Shown: positions 53,883 to 63,246, counted from the stretch's first letter. The stretch is 64,000 nt of DNA from Nocardia sp. BMG111209 (GCF_000381925.1 NZ_KB907307.1:1054001-1118000); one strand, 5' to 3'. Numbers and translations are program-made. The notes: generated by a model from the sequence alone, not told the origin.

Positions 53883-54593
53883 TCAGGGATGATGGGTGAT
53901 GGTGTACCAGAGCACCGCGAGCGTACCGGCCACGAACAACGGTGACAGCACCCAGGTTTCGAGCTTGTTGCCGGTGCGGCTGATGATCGGCACGGCGGTC
54001 CGGATCTTCAGCGGCCAGAACAGGCGGCAGCCGTGATCGGTGAGACAGTCGCCGAACAGGTGGACGAAGGCGCCGAGTCCGACGGAGAACGGTAACCAGG
54101 TCGGTTTGTCGGCGATCCACTGGTCCATGACGAACGTGCCGGCGGCGGCGAGGATGGCGACCGTGGCGTAGGAGCGGAAGCCCTCGCCGGGTGGGCACAG
54201 GTTCAGCGCGCGGACCGCGAGCGCCAGCAGGAAGAACACCAGGGCGAGGGTGAACCACCGTCCCAGCCAGTGCACACCGGCCCAGGTGCCGTAGGTGACG
54301 GCGGCGACGAAGGCGAACGAGTGGGTGGCGTGCCGGTGGCCGCCGGAGGCCCAGCTGATCGCCTTGCAGGCGGCGTGCGAAATCGGGCCCAGCACATGGG
54401 AAATGGTGCCCTCGGGATGGTCGGCGTCGGGCAGCAGCGCTGCGCCCGCGGTGAGGAAGGTGCCCATCACCAGATCGACGGTGCCGAGATGGCCACCGCT
54501 GACGATCGGGAAGGTGAGGTACGAAATTGGCAGTGCGGCAGCGGCTCCCGACCATGCGAGCGCGCCGCTCGTTGCGTGCGAATGTCCTAACAT
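53883..54593 (-). CDS. YdjM-like membrane-bound metal-dependent hydrolase
   Basis: 236 residues with six or so TM helices. The polar motifs HSHATSGALAW, LLPDADHPEGTISH, GGHRHATHSF and LFGDCLTDHGCRLFWPLK recur in the YdjM (LexA-regulated inner membrane) family, where His/Asp residues are thought to bind a metal. Substrate unknown. ATG 54593. Confidence 0.9.
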   Translation of the reverse strand: MLGHSHATSGALAWSGAAAALPISYLTFPIVSGGHLGTVDLVMGTFLTAGAALLPDADHPEGTISHVLGPISHAACKAISWASGGHRHATHSFAFVAAVTYGTWAGVHWLGRWFTLALVFFLLALAVRALNLCPPGEGFRSYATVAILAAAGTFVMDQWIADKPTWLPFSVGLGAFVHLFGDCLTDHGCRLFWPLKIRTAVPIISRTGNKLETWVLSPLFVAGTLAVLWYTITHHP

Positions 54594-54638
54594 CGCCGAC
54601 GAGCCTAGCCGATCTTGGTCGGCCGAATTCGGGATCGG

Positions 54639-56912
54639 TCAGGGATGTGGGTGTGGATCCATGATGCGTTCCAGCGCACGGAGATCCGACTCGAGCGAGT
54701 AGAAGGCGCGCAGCGCGATCGCGAAGCCGAACAGTCCGCCGACGCACAGTGCGATGATGGCGCCGATGACGGCCTGCTGCTGGCCGGCGGTGAGGAAGAC
54801 CAGTCCGGCGGGGACGCCGATCAGCGGAACCGACGCGGCCACACCGAGATACCGGCGGCTGCGGCGGACGAGCCGGTGCAGCCCGTCGAGGTCGGCGGCG
54901 GTGGTGTGTCCGGCGGCGACCAATTGCGGGTAGTACCAGCGCAATACGAAGAAGGTGACCGGAAAGTAGGTGTAGGCCACCGCAACCGCTGCGGCGATGA
55001 GGTTGGAGGCGAGCAGGTCGGTGAGCAGTCCGGCCGGTAGCGGGCCGAGGGTGAGCAGCCGGGCGACCAGGATCGGCAGGGCCGCGATCCAGGCGGCGAA
55101 GGCGACGGCGGCGACGCGGTCACCGCAGGCCAGGGTGTCGCTGCGGGCGCGGGCGAGGGTGGCGGCGTCGAAGGTGCGGCCGCGGCGCAGCCCGTCGGGG
55201 ACGAGGAAGACGCGGCGGCACCAGTAGAGCATGCCGGCGACGGCGATCGGGGCGGCGACGGCGGCGATGAACAGGCCGAGGCGGGCGATGTGCGCGGCGG
55301 CGTCGGCGCCGAGTTGCAGGCCGATGAGCCGGGTGTTGTGGGCGCTGAGGTACAGCCCGGCCAGTAGTTGCCCGAAGATGCTGGAGACGGTGACCACGGG
55401 CATGGGCCGGCGGCGCAGCCGGGCGCGCAGGCTGTGTGCGGGTGGGTCGACGAGGTCGCGGGCGGTGCGGTCCTGGCTGAGTTCGAGTTGCTGGGCGAGG
55501 TCGGCGCCGCGTTCGTAGCGGGCGGCGGGTTCGGGTGCGAGGCAGGTGAGCAGGGCGTGGCGCAGGACGGCGGGGGTGTCGGCGGGTAGTTCGGCGTGGA
55601 AGCGTGGTTCGACGGGCCGGTGGCGGCGTTCGATCATGGCCTGGAGGGTCTGCTCGGTTTCGCCGTCGCCGGCCTCGTCGTCGAAGGGGATTCGGCCGGT
55701 GAGCAGTTCCCAGAGCATGACGGCGAGGGCGTAGAGGTCGCTGCGGGTGTCGAGGTCGGCGGCGGAGGCGACGCGGGCGGGGTGGCAGGCGAGCAGTTGT
55801 TCCGGTGACATGTAGGGCAGGGATCCGCCGAAGTAGGCGACGGGGTTGGCGCCGGGCAGGTGGCGGCTGAAGCTGATGTTGAAGTCGGCGAGTTTGGGGT
55901 GGCCGTCGACGGTGAGCAGGACGTTGGCGGGTTTGATGTCGCGGTGCAGGACGCCGCGGCGGCCGGCGTAGTCGAGGGCGGTGGCGAGCCGGCTGCCCAG
56001 CCACGCAACGGTTTCCGGCCAGCTGAGGGTGCCGAGTTCGGTGCGGGTGGCCGAGGGTTGCGGTTCGAGGACGCCGCCGGTGACGGTGGCGGCGTCGACG
56101 GCCTCGAGCAGGGTGGCGCCGCTGCGGTGGGCCGGTGGGACGTGGCGCAGCAGTCGCAGGACGCCGAGCAGGGTGCCGCCCGGGATGTACTGCATGTACA
56201 TGAGTTTCAGGTGCCGGTCGGCGAGGTGGCGCTGGTCGAAGACGCGGACGATGTGGTCGTGGTCGAGTTGGGCGAGGGTTTCGGGTTCGACGCCGCGGTC
56301 GTGGGAGATCTTCACGGCGACCAGGCGGCTCATGGTGCGCTGGCGGGCGAGGAATACCCGGGCGAAGGCGCCGCGGCCGAGGGGTAGCAGCAGGTCGAAG
56401 TCGTCGATGGTGGCGCCGGGGTCGATGGTGTCGAGGGCGTCGAGCGCGGTGGGGTCGGCGAGCACGGTGGTGGGGCCGGTGGCGCGGGTGCGGGTGCGGG
56501 TTTCGCCGGAGTGGACGGTGTGGCCGATGCGTGCCATCTGGGTGGGATAGTCGGCGTGGTATTCGTCGAGGTCGACGGCGGTGCGGCGGCTGCGGGCGGT
56601 GATCTCCTCGTAGACGAGGTCCGGGGGCAGGGCGGCGGCGTCGAGTTCGGGGAAGCGGTGGCGGTAGTCGGCGAGGCGGGGGGCGTCGTCGCTGCGCTGC
56701 CAGCGTTCGTGCAGGTCGATCTTGATGAGTTCGATGAGGGCGGTGCGGCGCAGGGCGGGTTCGGCCGGGAGGTGCGCGGACAGGTCCGGTGGGGTGGGGT
56801 CCGCGTGCCATCGTTCGGTGAAGCGGGCGACGACGGAGGTCAGTGCGGTCCGGGTGGCGGTCGCGCGGTCGATGTCGGGGCGTGGTGCGGCGGCATCGTG
56901 GTGGTCGTCCAT
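54639..56912 (-). CDS. Membrane Ser/Thr protein kinase with DFN in place of DFG
   Basis: 757 residues from ATG 56912. N-terminal ~165 residues are helical and Arg/Asp-rich; the kinase domain runs ~170-460: glycine loop GRGAFARVF (179 on), Lys201 (VAVKIS), HRDIKPAN with Asp325, then ADFNISFS where DFN (343-345) replaces DFG; APE-like YMSPEQ follows. A linker precedes about six C-terminal TM helices (residues ~510-740). No PASTA or other sensor domain. DFN may still bind Mg2+ but is atypical. Frame is open to 57017 for a longer N-terminus. Its substrate is unknown. Confidence 0.88.
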   Translation of the reverse strand: MDDHHDAAAPRPDIDRATATRTALTSVVARFTERWHADPTPPDLSAHLPAEPALRRTALIELIKIDLHERWQRSDDAPRLADYRHRFPELDAAALPPDLVYEEITARSRRTAVDLDEYHADYPTQMARIGHTVHSGETRTRTRATGPTTVLADPTALDALDTIDPGATIDDFDLLLPLGRGAFARVFLARQRTMSRLVAVKISHDRGVEPETLAQLDHDHIVRVFDQRHLADRHLKLMYMQYIPGGTLLGVLRLLRHVPPAHRSGATLLEAVDAATVTGGVLEPQPSATRTELGTLSWPETVAWLGSRLATALDYAGRRGVLHRDIKPANVLLTVDGHPKLADFNISFSRHLPGANPVAYFGGSLPYMSPEQLLACHPARVASAADLDTRSDLYALAVMLWELLTGRIPFDDEAGDGETEQTLQAMIERRHRPVEPRFHAELPADTPAVLRHALLTCLAPEPAARYERGADLAQQLELSQDRTARDLVDPPAHSLRARLRRRPMPVVTVSSIFGQLLAGLYLSAHNTRLIGLQLGADAAAHIARLGLFIAAVAAPIAVAGMLYWCRRVFLVPDGLRRGRTFDAATLARARSDTLACGDRVAAVAFAAWIAALPILVARLLTLGPLPAGLLTDLLASNLIAAAVAVAYTYFPVTFFVLRWYYPQLVAAGHTTAADLDGLHRLVRRSRRYLGVAASVPLIGVPAGLVFLTAGQQQAVIGAIIALCVGGLFGFAIALRAFYSLESDLRALERIMDPHPHP

Positions 56913-57073
56913 TGTTGCTGCCCCGAACTGATCCGATACGGAAGTTTCCGCGCCCGGTCCTGAGGATAGGCGATCGCCGGGGCCGGGGTGATCCGTTCCG
57001 CTCGGGCTGGCTGGCATTAGCGTGCGATAGCGAGCTATGCTTCGGCCGTCTTCGTCGTGGAAGGGAGTTCGTC

Positions 57074-57814
57074 GTGTCGGTGGTGGCGGCGGTGAAGGAT
57101 CCGATTCAGCGGATCGGTGGCTCGTTCATGTTCTCGCGGGAGGCGCGGAAGTACGGCGAGTCGACCGGGGTGCCGGGGTTCATCGGCCCGTACGCGCGGG
57201 GGCGTGGCGGTGTGCTCGGTGAGGTGGACGCGGATGTGGTGGTCGCGGCGTTCGGGTTCCTGGCGCCGGAAACGGTTCGGGCGGCGTGGAATTCGGTGAC
57301 CGTGCCGGCGGCGGAGGCGGCCGCGGCGTATCTGGGCGCCTGTCAGGATTTCGGGCGGCGCAAGCTGGCCGGTTTCGCCGGCGCCGAACCGCTGGCGGAG
57401 CTGTTGCAGGCGGTGGCCGGGGCGGCCGAGGTGCCCGGGGTGCCGTTGTTCGCGGGCTGGCGGGCGTTGCCGGCGGCCGCGGATGCCCCCGCGCGGGTGT
57501 CGCAGTACGCGCATGTGTTGCGGGAGTTGCGCGGTGGGTTGCATCTGATGGCGGTGCTCAGCGCGGGCCTGGCGCCGTTGCAGGCGGTGTTGATCTCGGG
57601 GTCGCCGTTGAGTGCCGGGCCGGTGCAGGCGCGGGCATTCGGGTGGGTGGAGCCGTTCGAGGAGATCACCGACGAGGTCCGGGCCCGGTGGGAGGCCGCG
57701 GAGGCGGTGACCGATGCGCTGATCGCGCCCGCGTTCGAGGTGCTCGGCGCCGACGGCGGTGCGGAGTTGGTGCGGCTGCTGGGTGCGGCGGAGCAGCAGC
57801 TGTTCGCGCGCTGA
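57074..57814 (+). CDS. SCO6745-family hypothetical protein
   Basis: 246 residues. The N-terminal MFSREARKYGESTGVPGFIGPYARGRGGVLGEVDADVVVAAFGFLAPETVRAAW fits the helical SCO6745-type family of actinobacteria, followed by an Ala-rich helical domain (SQYAHVLRELRGGLHLMAVLSAGLAPLQAVLISG). GTG 57074 has AAGGGAG 6 bases upstream. Divergent from the DFN kinase across 161 bp. Function unknown. Confidence 0.78.
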   Translation: MSVVAAVKDPIQRIGGSFMFSREARKYGESTGVPGFIGPYARGRGGVLGEVDADVVVAAFGFLAPETVRAAWNSVTVPAAEAAAAYLGACQDFGRRKLAGFAGAEPLAELLQAVAGAAEVPGVPLFAGWRALPAAADAPARVSQYAHVLRELRGGLHLMAVLSAGLAPLQAVLISGSPLSAGPVQARAFGWVEPFEEITDEVRARWEAAEAVTDALIAPAFEVLGADGGAELVRLLGAAEQQLFAR

Positions 57815-57879
57815 TCGGCCGGGTTGCCGGTGGTCCGGGACGGCAAGCGCGGCAGCGGTTTCGGTGACAGACTGAGCGC

Positions 57880-58380
57880 GTGTCCTCATCGTCACCCCGT
57901 AGCCAGGTCGATGCCATGACCGCCGCGATCGCCTGGGACGGGCTGAGCCCGGCGTTCCGTTCCTTCTGGGATTCCACCTACAGCCGGGACGCGGCGGTGG
58001 CGCGCGTACTGGCGGGTCGGTTCCGCAGCTGGGGTCAGATCCTGCGGTTCGTCGCGCTGGGTGCGAGTGCGGTGGTGACGGCGCTGGCGGGTTTCGACGG
58101 CAGCATGATCCGGATCGCGACCGCGCTGGCCGGTGGGGTGGCGGTGGTGGCGACCGGTACACCCGGCATCTTCCGGGTGGATCAGCGGGTGGTGGTCAAC
58201 CGCCGGATAGAGCAGGCGCTGCTGGCGGAGGGGTGGATGTTCGTCGCCGGGGCGGGTGCCTATGCCGGTGGGCCGAATCCGGCGAATGCCACAGCGTTCG
58301 TGACGAGCGTGGAGAAGATGTTGTCGGACTACGCCGCGGAGTACACCCAGCACATCGATCCGGCGCCGAGCCAGTCCTGA
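57880..58380 (+). CDS. Small two-TM protein (DUF4231/SLATT-like)
   Basis: 166 residues. A soluble N-terminal part (WDGLSPAFRSFWDSTYSRDAAVARVLAG) precedes two TM helices (ILRFVALGASAVVTALAGFDGS and IATALAGGVAVVATGTPGIF) and a helical C-terminal domain ending DYAAEYTQHIDPAPSQS. The layout (helix, two TMs, helix) resembles DUF4231/SLATT proteins, but this is a layout match, not a motif match. GTG 57880; weak ribosome-binding site. Confidence 0.6.
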   Translation: MSSSSPRSQVDAMTAAIAWDGLSPAFRSFWDSTYSRDAAVARVLAGRFRSWGQILRFVALGASAVVTALAGFDGSMIRIATALAGGVAVVATGTPGIFRVDQRVVVNRRIEQALLAEGWMFVAGAGAYAGGPNPANATAFVTSVEKMLSDYAAEYTQHIDPAPSQS

Positions 58381-58932
58381 TCCGGTTCCGCGGGCCGCGG
58401 GTGCGGACGGGTTCCGATCTGCCGGTGAGTGAGTCTGCGCGGCCGGGCTTTTCGTCGTGAGCGGTTGTGGCGCGACGCAACAGCACTCAGCGATTCGTCG
58501 CCTCCCGGGGGTGTCGCGACGCCATCCCGATGTACTGGCTGATGGGGAAGGCGACCCGTGCGGGTCGGTAGGACACCGCTGAGGCGGTGTACGGCGGCCT
58601 TGCCTCGAGGCCGGGGAAGGGCCTCCGAGCGGCGTTAGTTGACATAATATCAATTATCGGTAGTTTGGGGCCGGGTGGGGAAGGGGTTGAACTTCACTGT
58701 GCGCCATGGTTGTTGGCGTGTGTGGTGCGCTGGGGCCCTGGCCGGGTGGCGGGCTCCGTCGTTTCGGTATGAGCGTGGGTCGTAGCGGGCCCGCGTGTGC
58801 AACGGCGTGCTGGCGTCGGGGTGCTGGGTTGTCGGCATCGATCATCTGGCTTCTATTGGGAATAGCCAGATTTGGTGTGATCCGTAGTGTTCGCATGGCG
58901 CCGTGTGCGCGTGACGCACGGGTTGAGCTGAG
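58381..58932. other. 552-bp intergenic region with AT-rich promoter-like core
   Basis: No credible gene. Around 58639 an AT-rich island has TTGACA (58639-58644), 16 bp, TAGTTT (58661-58666), with ATAAT-ATCA-ATTAT inverted repeat between them: the best sigma-A-like promoter in the window, pointing right. No ORF follows it on that strand; the next gene is on the minus strand, so an ncRNA or antisense transcript is possible. The rest shows only GC-rich low-complexity sequence. Confidence 0.4.
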
Positions 58933-59424
58933 TCAGCTGATGTCGACGACTATCCGGAGGCCGAGTTCGCGGTCGAAGTGGTAGGTGTCGTGGTCGGCGG
59001 TGTTGGTGTCGGTCAGTTCGAGGTTCGCGAAATTCATTGCGGGGTCGGTGAAGAACGGTCCGGCGTGCCAGGTGCCTTTCGTCAGTGTGACGGCAACGCC
59101 GCCGGGTATGCGGAAGGCTCGAATGTCCGCGACGGTGGGGACGTCGCGGTCGGGTGGGGCGACGGCGAGGAACCATTCGCCGGCGTCGGCGCTCATGAGG
59201 GTCTGGGTGCTGCGCCGGTGGCGGGTGATGCCGGTGAAGGCGGGCTTCCGGTCCTCGAGTCGCATGATGTAGAACCGCGGGGTGCCGGCGGTGAGGTCGA
59301 GGGTGGATTCGGCGGGGCCGGACGCGGGGGCGTCGGGGGTGGCGGTGACCACTGTCCCGAAGGGGGCGAAATTCTCGGAAGTGATGTTCTCGCAACCGAT
59401 TTCGGCGACGGATGGGGAATCCAA
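58933..59424 (-). CDS. AllA-like ureidoglycolate lyase
   Basis: 163 residues, the usual family size. Cupin-like features: NFAPFGTVVTAT, FYIMRLEDRKPAFTGITRHRRSTQTLMSADAGEWFLAVAPPD, RAFRIPGGVAVTLTKGTWHAGPFF and a C-terminal DTYHFDRELGLRIVV. AllA splits ureidoglycolate to glyoxylate and urea in purine/allantoin use. The start is TTG 59424: GGAGG ends 8 bases upstream and no ATG or GTG fits. It follows the MHS transporter on the same strand. No other allantoin genes are in the window. Confidence 0.82.
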   Translation of the reverse strand: MDSPSVAEIGCENITSENFAPFGTVVTATPDAPASGPAESTLDLTAGTPRFYIMRLEDRKPAFTGITRHRRSTQTLMSADAGEWFLAVAPPDRDVPTVADIRAFRIPGGVAVTLTKGTWHAGPFFTDPAMNFANLELTDTNTADHDTYHFDRELGLRIVVDIS

Positions 59425-59501
59425 CGGGGCGTCCTCCGGATCGGAAACGTGGGCGGCGCCCTCAGTCGAACACGCGGGGCACGCGGGCGGCAACCGGGAC
59501 G

Positions 59502-59551
59502 GTCCGCGCGGTACCGGGTTGTGATGCCGGGCGGGCCGGTACCGCGCGGAC
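59502..59551 (-). other. 16-bp-stem hairpin between transporter and lyase genes
   Basis: 59502-59517 pairs perfectly with 59536-59551 (arm centre CCGCGCGGTACCGG), 18-base loop, in the 140-bp gap after the transporter stop and before the lyase Shine-Dalgarno. There is no T-run. Possible attenuator, mRNA 3' stabiliser or partial terminator within the two-gene unit. Confidence 0.7.
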
Positions 59552-59564
59552 GGTGGGTGTGCGT

Positions 59565-60872
59565 CTATCGCACCACTTCCAGTTCGCCGGTGTGGGGTAC
59601 CTCGGTGCCGCGGAGGGAGGCGCCGGCGGTTTCGCGGAGGAAGGTCCAGGCGATCAGGCCGATCAGGCAGGCGGCGACCATGTAGTAGGCCGGGAACAGG
59701 GTCCAGTGGGTGCGGTCGATGACCCATTCGTTGAGCAGCGGGGCGGTGCCGCCGAAGACCGCGGTGGCGACGTTGTAGGACAGGGCGAATCCGGCCTGGC
59801 GGACGTGGGTCGGGAAGATCGCCGGGAAGGTGGCGGAGATCGTGGACAGCTGCGGCACGTACAGCAGGCCCAGGACCACGAAACCGGTGATCGCCCAGCC
59901 GGTCGCCTTCCCCATCAGCCAGTACATCGGGATGGCGAGGACCGCGAGGCCGACCAGCGAGACCAGCCACATCGGGCGGCGGCCGAAATAGTCGGACAGG
60001 CCGCCGGACAACGGCAGGACCAGGGCCATCACCAGCTGGCCGATCAGCACCATCTCCGTGGTGCGGGAATCGCTGATGCCGATGGTGCCGTGCAGGTAGG
60101 TCGGCATGTAGGCCAGCAGCGTGTAGTTGACGACGTTGAGGGCGACGACCAGGCCGGCGAGGGTGAGCAGTTCGCGGCGGTAGTCGGTGATCAGGGTGAT
60201 CAGGCCGCCGCGGGGATGGTCGTGTTCGGCGATCTCGGTGAACACCGGCGATTCGTCCAGGCGCGAACGCAGGTACCAGCCGACCAGGCCCAGCGGCACG
60301 GCCAGCAGGAACGGGATCCGCCAGCCCCAGGACTGCATCTGGGCGTCGGTCAGCGCCACCTGCATCAGCAGCACGATCGCCGAGCCGCCGATGAAACCCC
60401 ACAGGGTGCCGAATTCGAGGAAGCTGCCGAGGAAGCCGCGGCGGCGGTCGTCGACGCTCTCGGCGAGATAGGTTGCCGCGCCGCCGTATTCACCGCCGGT
60501 GGAGAAGCCCTGGATGACGCGCAGGCTGATCAGCAGGATCGGGGCGCCGACGCCGATCGCGGAATGGCTGGGGATCAGGCCGATCAGGCCGGTGGCGCCG
60601 GCCATCAGCAGGATCGTGGTGGCCAGGATCGTCTTGCGGCCGACGCGGTCGCCGAGCGGGCCCCACACCATGCCGCCGAGCGGGCGCAGCAGGAACGAGA
60701 CCGCGAAACCGAGCAGGGTGCCGAGGGTGCCCAGATGGCCGGGGAAGAACGCGTCGGTCAGATAGGTGGCGGTGGCCGCGTAGACACCGTAGTCGTACCA
60801 TTCCGTCGCGTTACCCATGGCTGCGGCGGCAACGGATCGTCGTTGCTGTCCTTGCTGGTCGGTGTTGCTCAC
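59565..60872 (-). CDS. MHS-family MFS transporter (ProP/ShiA-like)
   Basis: 435 residues, 12 TM helices. MGNATEWYDYGVYAATATYL, LRPLGGMVWGPLGDRVGRKTIL, RVIQGFSTGGEYGGAATYLAES and SDYFGRRPMWLVSLVG are the metabolite:H+ symporter signatures, with a complete loop 2-3 motif GDRVGRK. It probably takes up a carboxylate, betaine or ureide; pairing with AllA suggests allantoate or ureidoglycolate, but that is inference. ATG 60872; the 269-bp gap to the next gene holds no recognisable feature. Confidence 0.92.
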   Translation of the reverse strand: MSNTDQQGQQRRSVAAAAMGNATEWYDYGVYAATATYLTDAFFPGHLGTLGTLLGFAVSFLLRPLGGMVWGPLGDRVGRKTILATTILLMAGATGLIGLIPSHSAIGVGAPILLISLRVIQGFSTGGEYGGAATYLAESVDDRRRGFLGSFLEFGTLWGFIGGSAIVLLMQVALTDAQMQSWGWRIPFLLAVPLGLVGWYLRSRLDESPVFTEIAEHDHPRGGLITLITDYRRELLTLAGLVVALNVVNYTLLAYMPTYLHGTIGISDSRTTEMVLIGQLVMALVLPLSGGLSDYFGRRPMWLVSLVGLAVLAIPMYWLMGKATGWAITGFVVLGLLYVPQLSTISATFPAIFPTHVRQAGFALSYNVATAVFGGTAPLLNEWVIDRTHWTLFPAYYMVAACLIGLIAWTFLRETAGASLRGTEVPHTGELEVVR

Positions 60873-61141
60873 ACGCCCTCCTCTGCCCTGTATATCCGGA
60901 GATAGCTGGCGTTGGAGATAATTACCCTCCGGCGGGTGTCATAAACAATTCCGGCCGGTGGGAGCCCTGTTTTCCGGGGGCGCTGCCTGCGATTACGTGC
61001 TGGATGCGGGCTGCGATTCGAATGGCTCTCCCCCGATATCGCGTGGCGGTCATGAATTCGCAATACGAGTACTGGGTGATTGCCGCATGCGTCATGGGAT
61101 CGCAATGAATAGTGTGTGGAATGCGGGGAAAGGCGCGGTGT

Positions 61142-62710
61142 TCAGTGGCGGTGCAGGGTTCCGGTGACGTCGCCGAATATTCCTGTCATCGTGTAGGTCG
61201 CGGTGCCGTCGGCGTTCACCTGGACGGTGGAGGGTTTGCCGTCGTCGTCGCATCCCGAGCCGGCGGTGAGGCGGGCGCGCAGGGTGATGTCGGCGGCGCC
61301 GACCGCGGCGAGGGTCTCCGCGCGCGAGCAGGTCTGCTTGCTGACCATCCCGGTGTTGCTGGCGGTGCCCAGTTCGTCGCCGACGCGGCCCGCTTTCAGG
61401 TCGAGCTGGATGGCGAAGGTGGCCAGGCCGTCGGAGGCGTTGCCGGTCCAGGACCCGACGTAGGCGGCAGGCAGCGTCGCCGAGCCCGGCGCGACCGCCG
61501 CGGACGAGGCGCGGCCGGTGGTGGCGCCGGTGCGGGGCGCCACGGTCGTGGTGGTGGCCGCGGCGGGCTGTGGTGAGTTGTGGTGGGCGAGGACGACCGT
61601 CACGGCGGTCGCGGTGGCGGCGACGGCGACCAGGCCCGCGGCGAGGGCGATCGGCAGCGCGAGGTTGCGGCGCGCGGGTGCGGGACGGTCGTGGCGCACC
61701 GTCGGCGCGAATCGGGACGGGTCCGGATACGGTGCCGGCGGGTAGTGCGGGGGCGGCGTCATCGGGTGCGGACCGGACGGGTAGCGGGTCGCGGTGACCG
61801 GTGCGTCGATCGGCAGTGCGGTGGCCTCCAGATCGAGCAGGGTGATCGCGCGGCGGCTGATGTCCTCGAGGACCGGCGCCGGCAGCCAGCCCGTGGCGCC
61901 GTTCCCGGTCAGGGCGGCGAAGCGGTCGGCGAGTTCGGTGGCGGTGGGCCGGCGGGCGGGATCCTTGGCCAGGCAGGCGGCGACGATCGGACGCAGACCG
62001 TCGGGTACCGCGTCCAGGCGCGGTTCCTCCTGGACCACCCGCCACAGCATGCTGATCGAGTCGCCGTCGCCGAACGGGCCGGTGCCGCCGGCGGCGTACA
62101 CGAGCAGGCCGCCGAGGGCGAACACGTCCGAGGGCGGTCCGACCGGCGGGTCGCCGGTGATCTGCTCGGGGCACATGTAGCCGGGGGAACCGATCACCTT
62201 GCCGGTGGTGGTGAGGGCGCTGTCGTCGGCGGCGCGGGCGATCCCGAAGTCGATCACCTTCGGGCCGTCGATGGCCAGCAGCACGTTCGACGGTTTCAGG
62301 TCGCGGTGGATCAGGCCGGTGGCGTGGATCTCGACCAGAGCGCGGGCCAGGCCCGCGGCCAGCGGCAACAGCGACGAATCCGGTAACGGCCCGTAGTTCT
62401 CGACGGCCTCGCGCAGTGACAGGCCCGCGATGAAACCGGTGGCCAGCCACGGTCGGGCGGTGTCGACGTCGGCGTCGAGGACGGGCACGGTGTAGCGGCC
62501 CTGGACGCGGCGCGCGGCGACGACCTCGCGGTGGAACCGGGTGCGGAACTCGGGGTCGTCGGACAGATCCGGGCGGACCACCTTCACCGCGACCGTGCGG
62601 CCACCGCCGGTGCGGCCGAGGTAGACCCGTCCCATGCCGCCGACGCCGAGCACACCGAGTAATCGGTAGGGGCCGATGGCGGTCGGGTCGTCGGATTCCA
62701 GCGGCCGCAT
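61142..62710 (-). CDS. Ser/Thr protein kinase, single TM, extracellular domain
   Basis: 522 residues: catalytic domain ~10-280 with glycine loop GVGGMGRVY, Lys43 (VAVKVV), HRDLKPSN (135 on, Asp137), DFG 154-156, GYMCPEQ; a Pro-rich juxtamembrane linker; one TM helix ~345-370 (LALPIALAAGLVAVAATATAVTVVL); and a ~125-residue extracytoplasmic domain (YVGSWTGNASDGLATFAIQLDLKAGRVGDELG ... SGCDDDGKPSTVQVNADGTATYTMTG) that resembles bacterial beta sensor/lipocalin-like folds and has two cysteines. ATG 62710 with GGAAGG upstream; a longer frame to 62770 is unlikely. Confidence 0.92.
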   Translation of the reverse strand: MRPLESDDPTAIGPYRLLGVLGVGGMGRVYLGRTGGGRTVAVKVVRPDLSDDPEFRTRFHREVVAARRVQGRYTVPVLDADVDTARPWLATGFIAGLSLREAVENYGPLPDSSLLPLAAGLARALVEIHATGLIHRDLKPSNVLLAIDGPKVIDFGIARAADDSALTTTGKVIGSPGYMCPEQITGDPPVGPPSDVFALGGLLVYAAGGTGPFGDGDSISMLWRVVQEEPRLDAVPDGLRPIVAACLAKDPARRPTATELADRFAALTGNGATGWLPAPVLEDISRRAITLLDLEATALPIDAPVTATRYPSGPHPMTPPPHYPPAPYPDPSRFAPTVRHDRPAPARRNLALPIALAAGLVAVAATATAVTVVLAHHNSPQPAAATTTTVAPRTGATTGRASSAAVAPGSATLPAAYVGSWTGNASDGLATFAIQLDLKAGRVGDELGTASNTGMVSKQTCSRAETLAAVGAADITLRARLTAGSGCDDDGKPSTVQVNADGTATYTMTGIFGDVTGTLHRH

Positions 62711-62921
62711 GAGTGTTCGTCCTTCCGGTGTCCACGCCTCGGCGTCGCCGCCGATTGCCTGTGATCCCACACGAGTCGGCCGGGAATGCGCAACCCGGCG
62801 AAAACCGCTGCCACTCCCCTCGTTTCGGCATCACCGTGCCGTGGTCCCGGCACCGGGGACATCGCGGGTATCGCGCGGGACGCAACACGCCGCGGGCCTG
62901 GGGTGAGACGTGTCATAGCCG

Positions 62922-63040
62922 GTGATCCGGCACGACCGGAAACCGTCGAACGTCCGGCTCGCCATCGACGGCCCGAATCGGCGGCCCGACGATGATCGAC
63001 TTCGGGATCGCCCGGTGGTCGGCCGATCCGGACGGGCACA
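62922..63040 (+). pseudogene. Inverted remnant of the neighbouring kinase gene
   Basis: Reads (in two frames) VIRHDRKPSNVRLAIDGPN then, after a frameshift, MIDFGIARWSADPD. This is the HRDLKPSNVLLAIDGP...VIDFGIAR catalytic core of the adjacent kinase (minus strand 62233-62314), at the DNA level too, including the shared ACCGTCGAACGT and CTTCGGGATCGCCCG. An extra ~13 bp lies between the two motifs, and HRD has become HDR (RHDRKP). The remnant is inverted relative to the parent; the rest of the domain is missing. Confidence 0.85.
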
Positions 63041-63246
63041 GCCGCGCGGTGTGCGAAACCGCCCTGCGGAACGCGGCACATCACGTCGGCTTGTCTCGGT
63101 GTGGCAGCGGCTCACTTCGCCGCGTACGAGTTCAGGCGGATCGTCGACACGGTGACCGGCTGGTGGGCAGCCGCCCTTCGAGGCAGCGCGGAGTCTCGGA
63201 GCAGCGCGGCGTCGGGGTGGTCGGCCGGTTCACCGCGGTGACGGCA

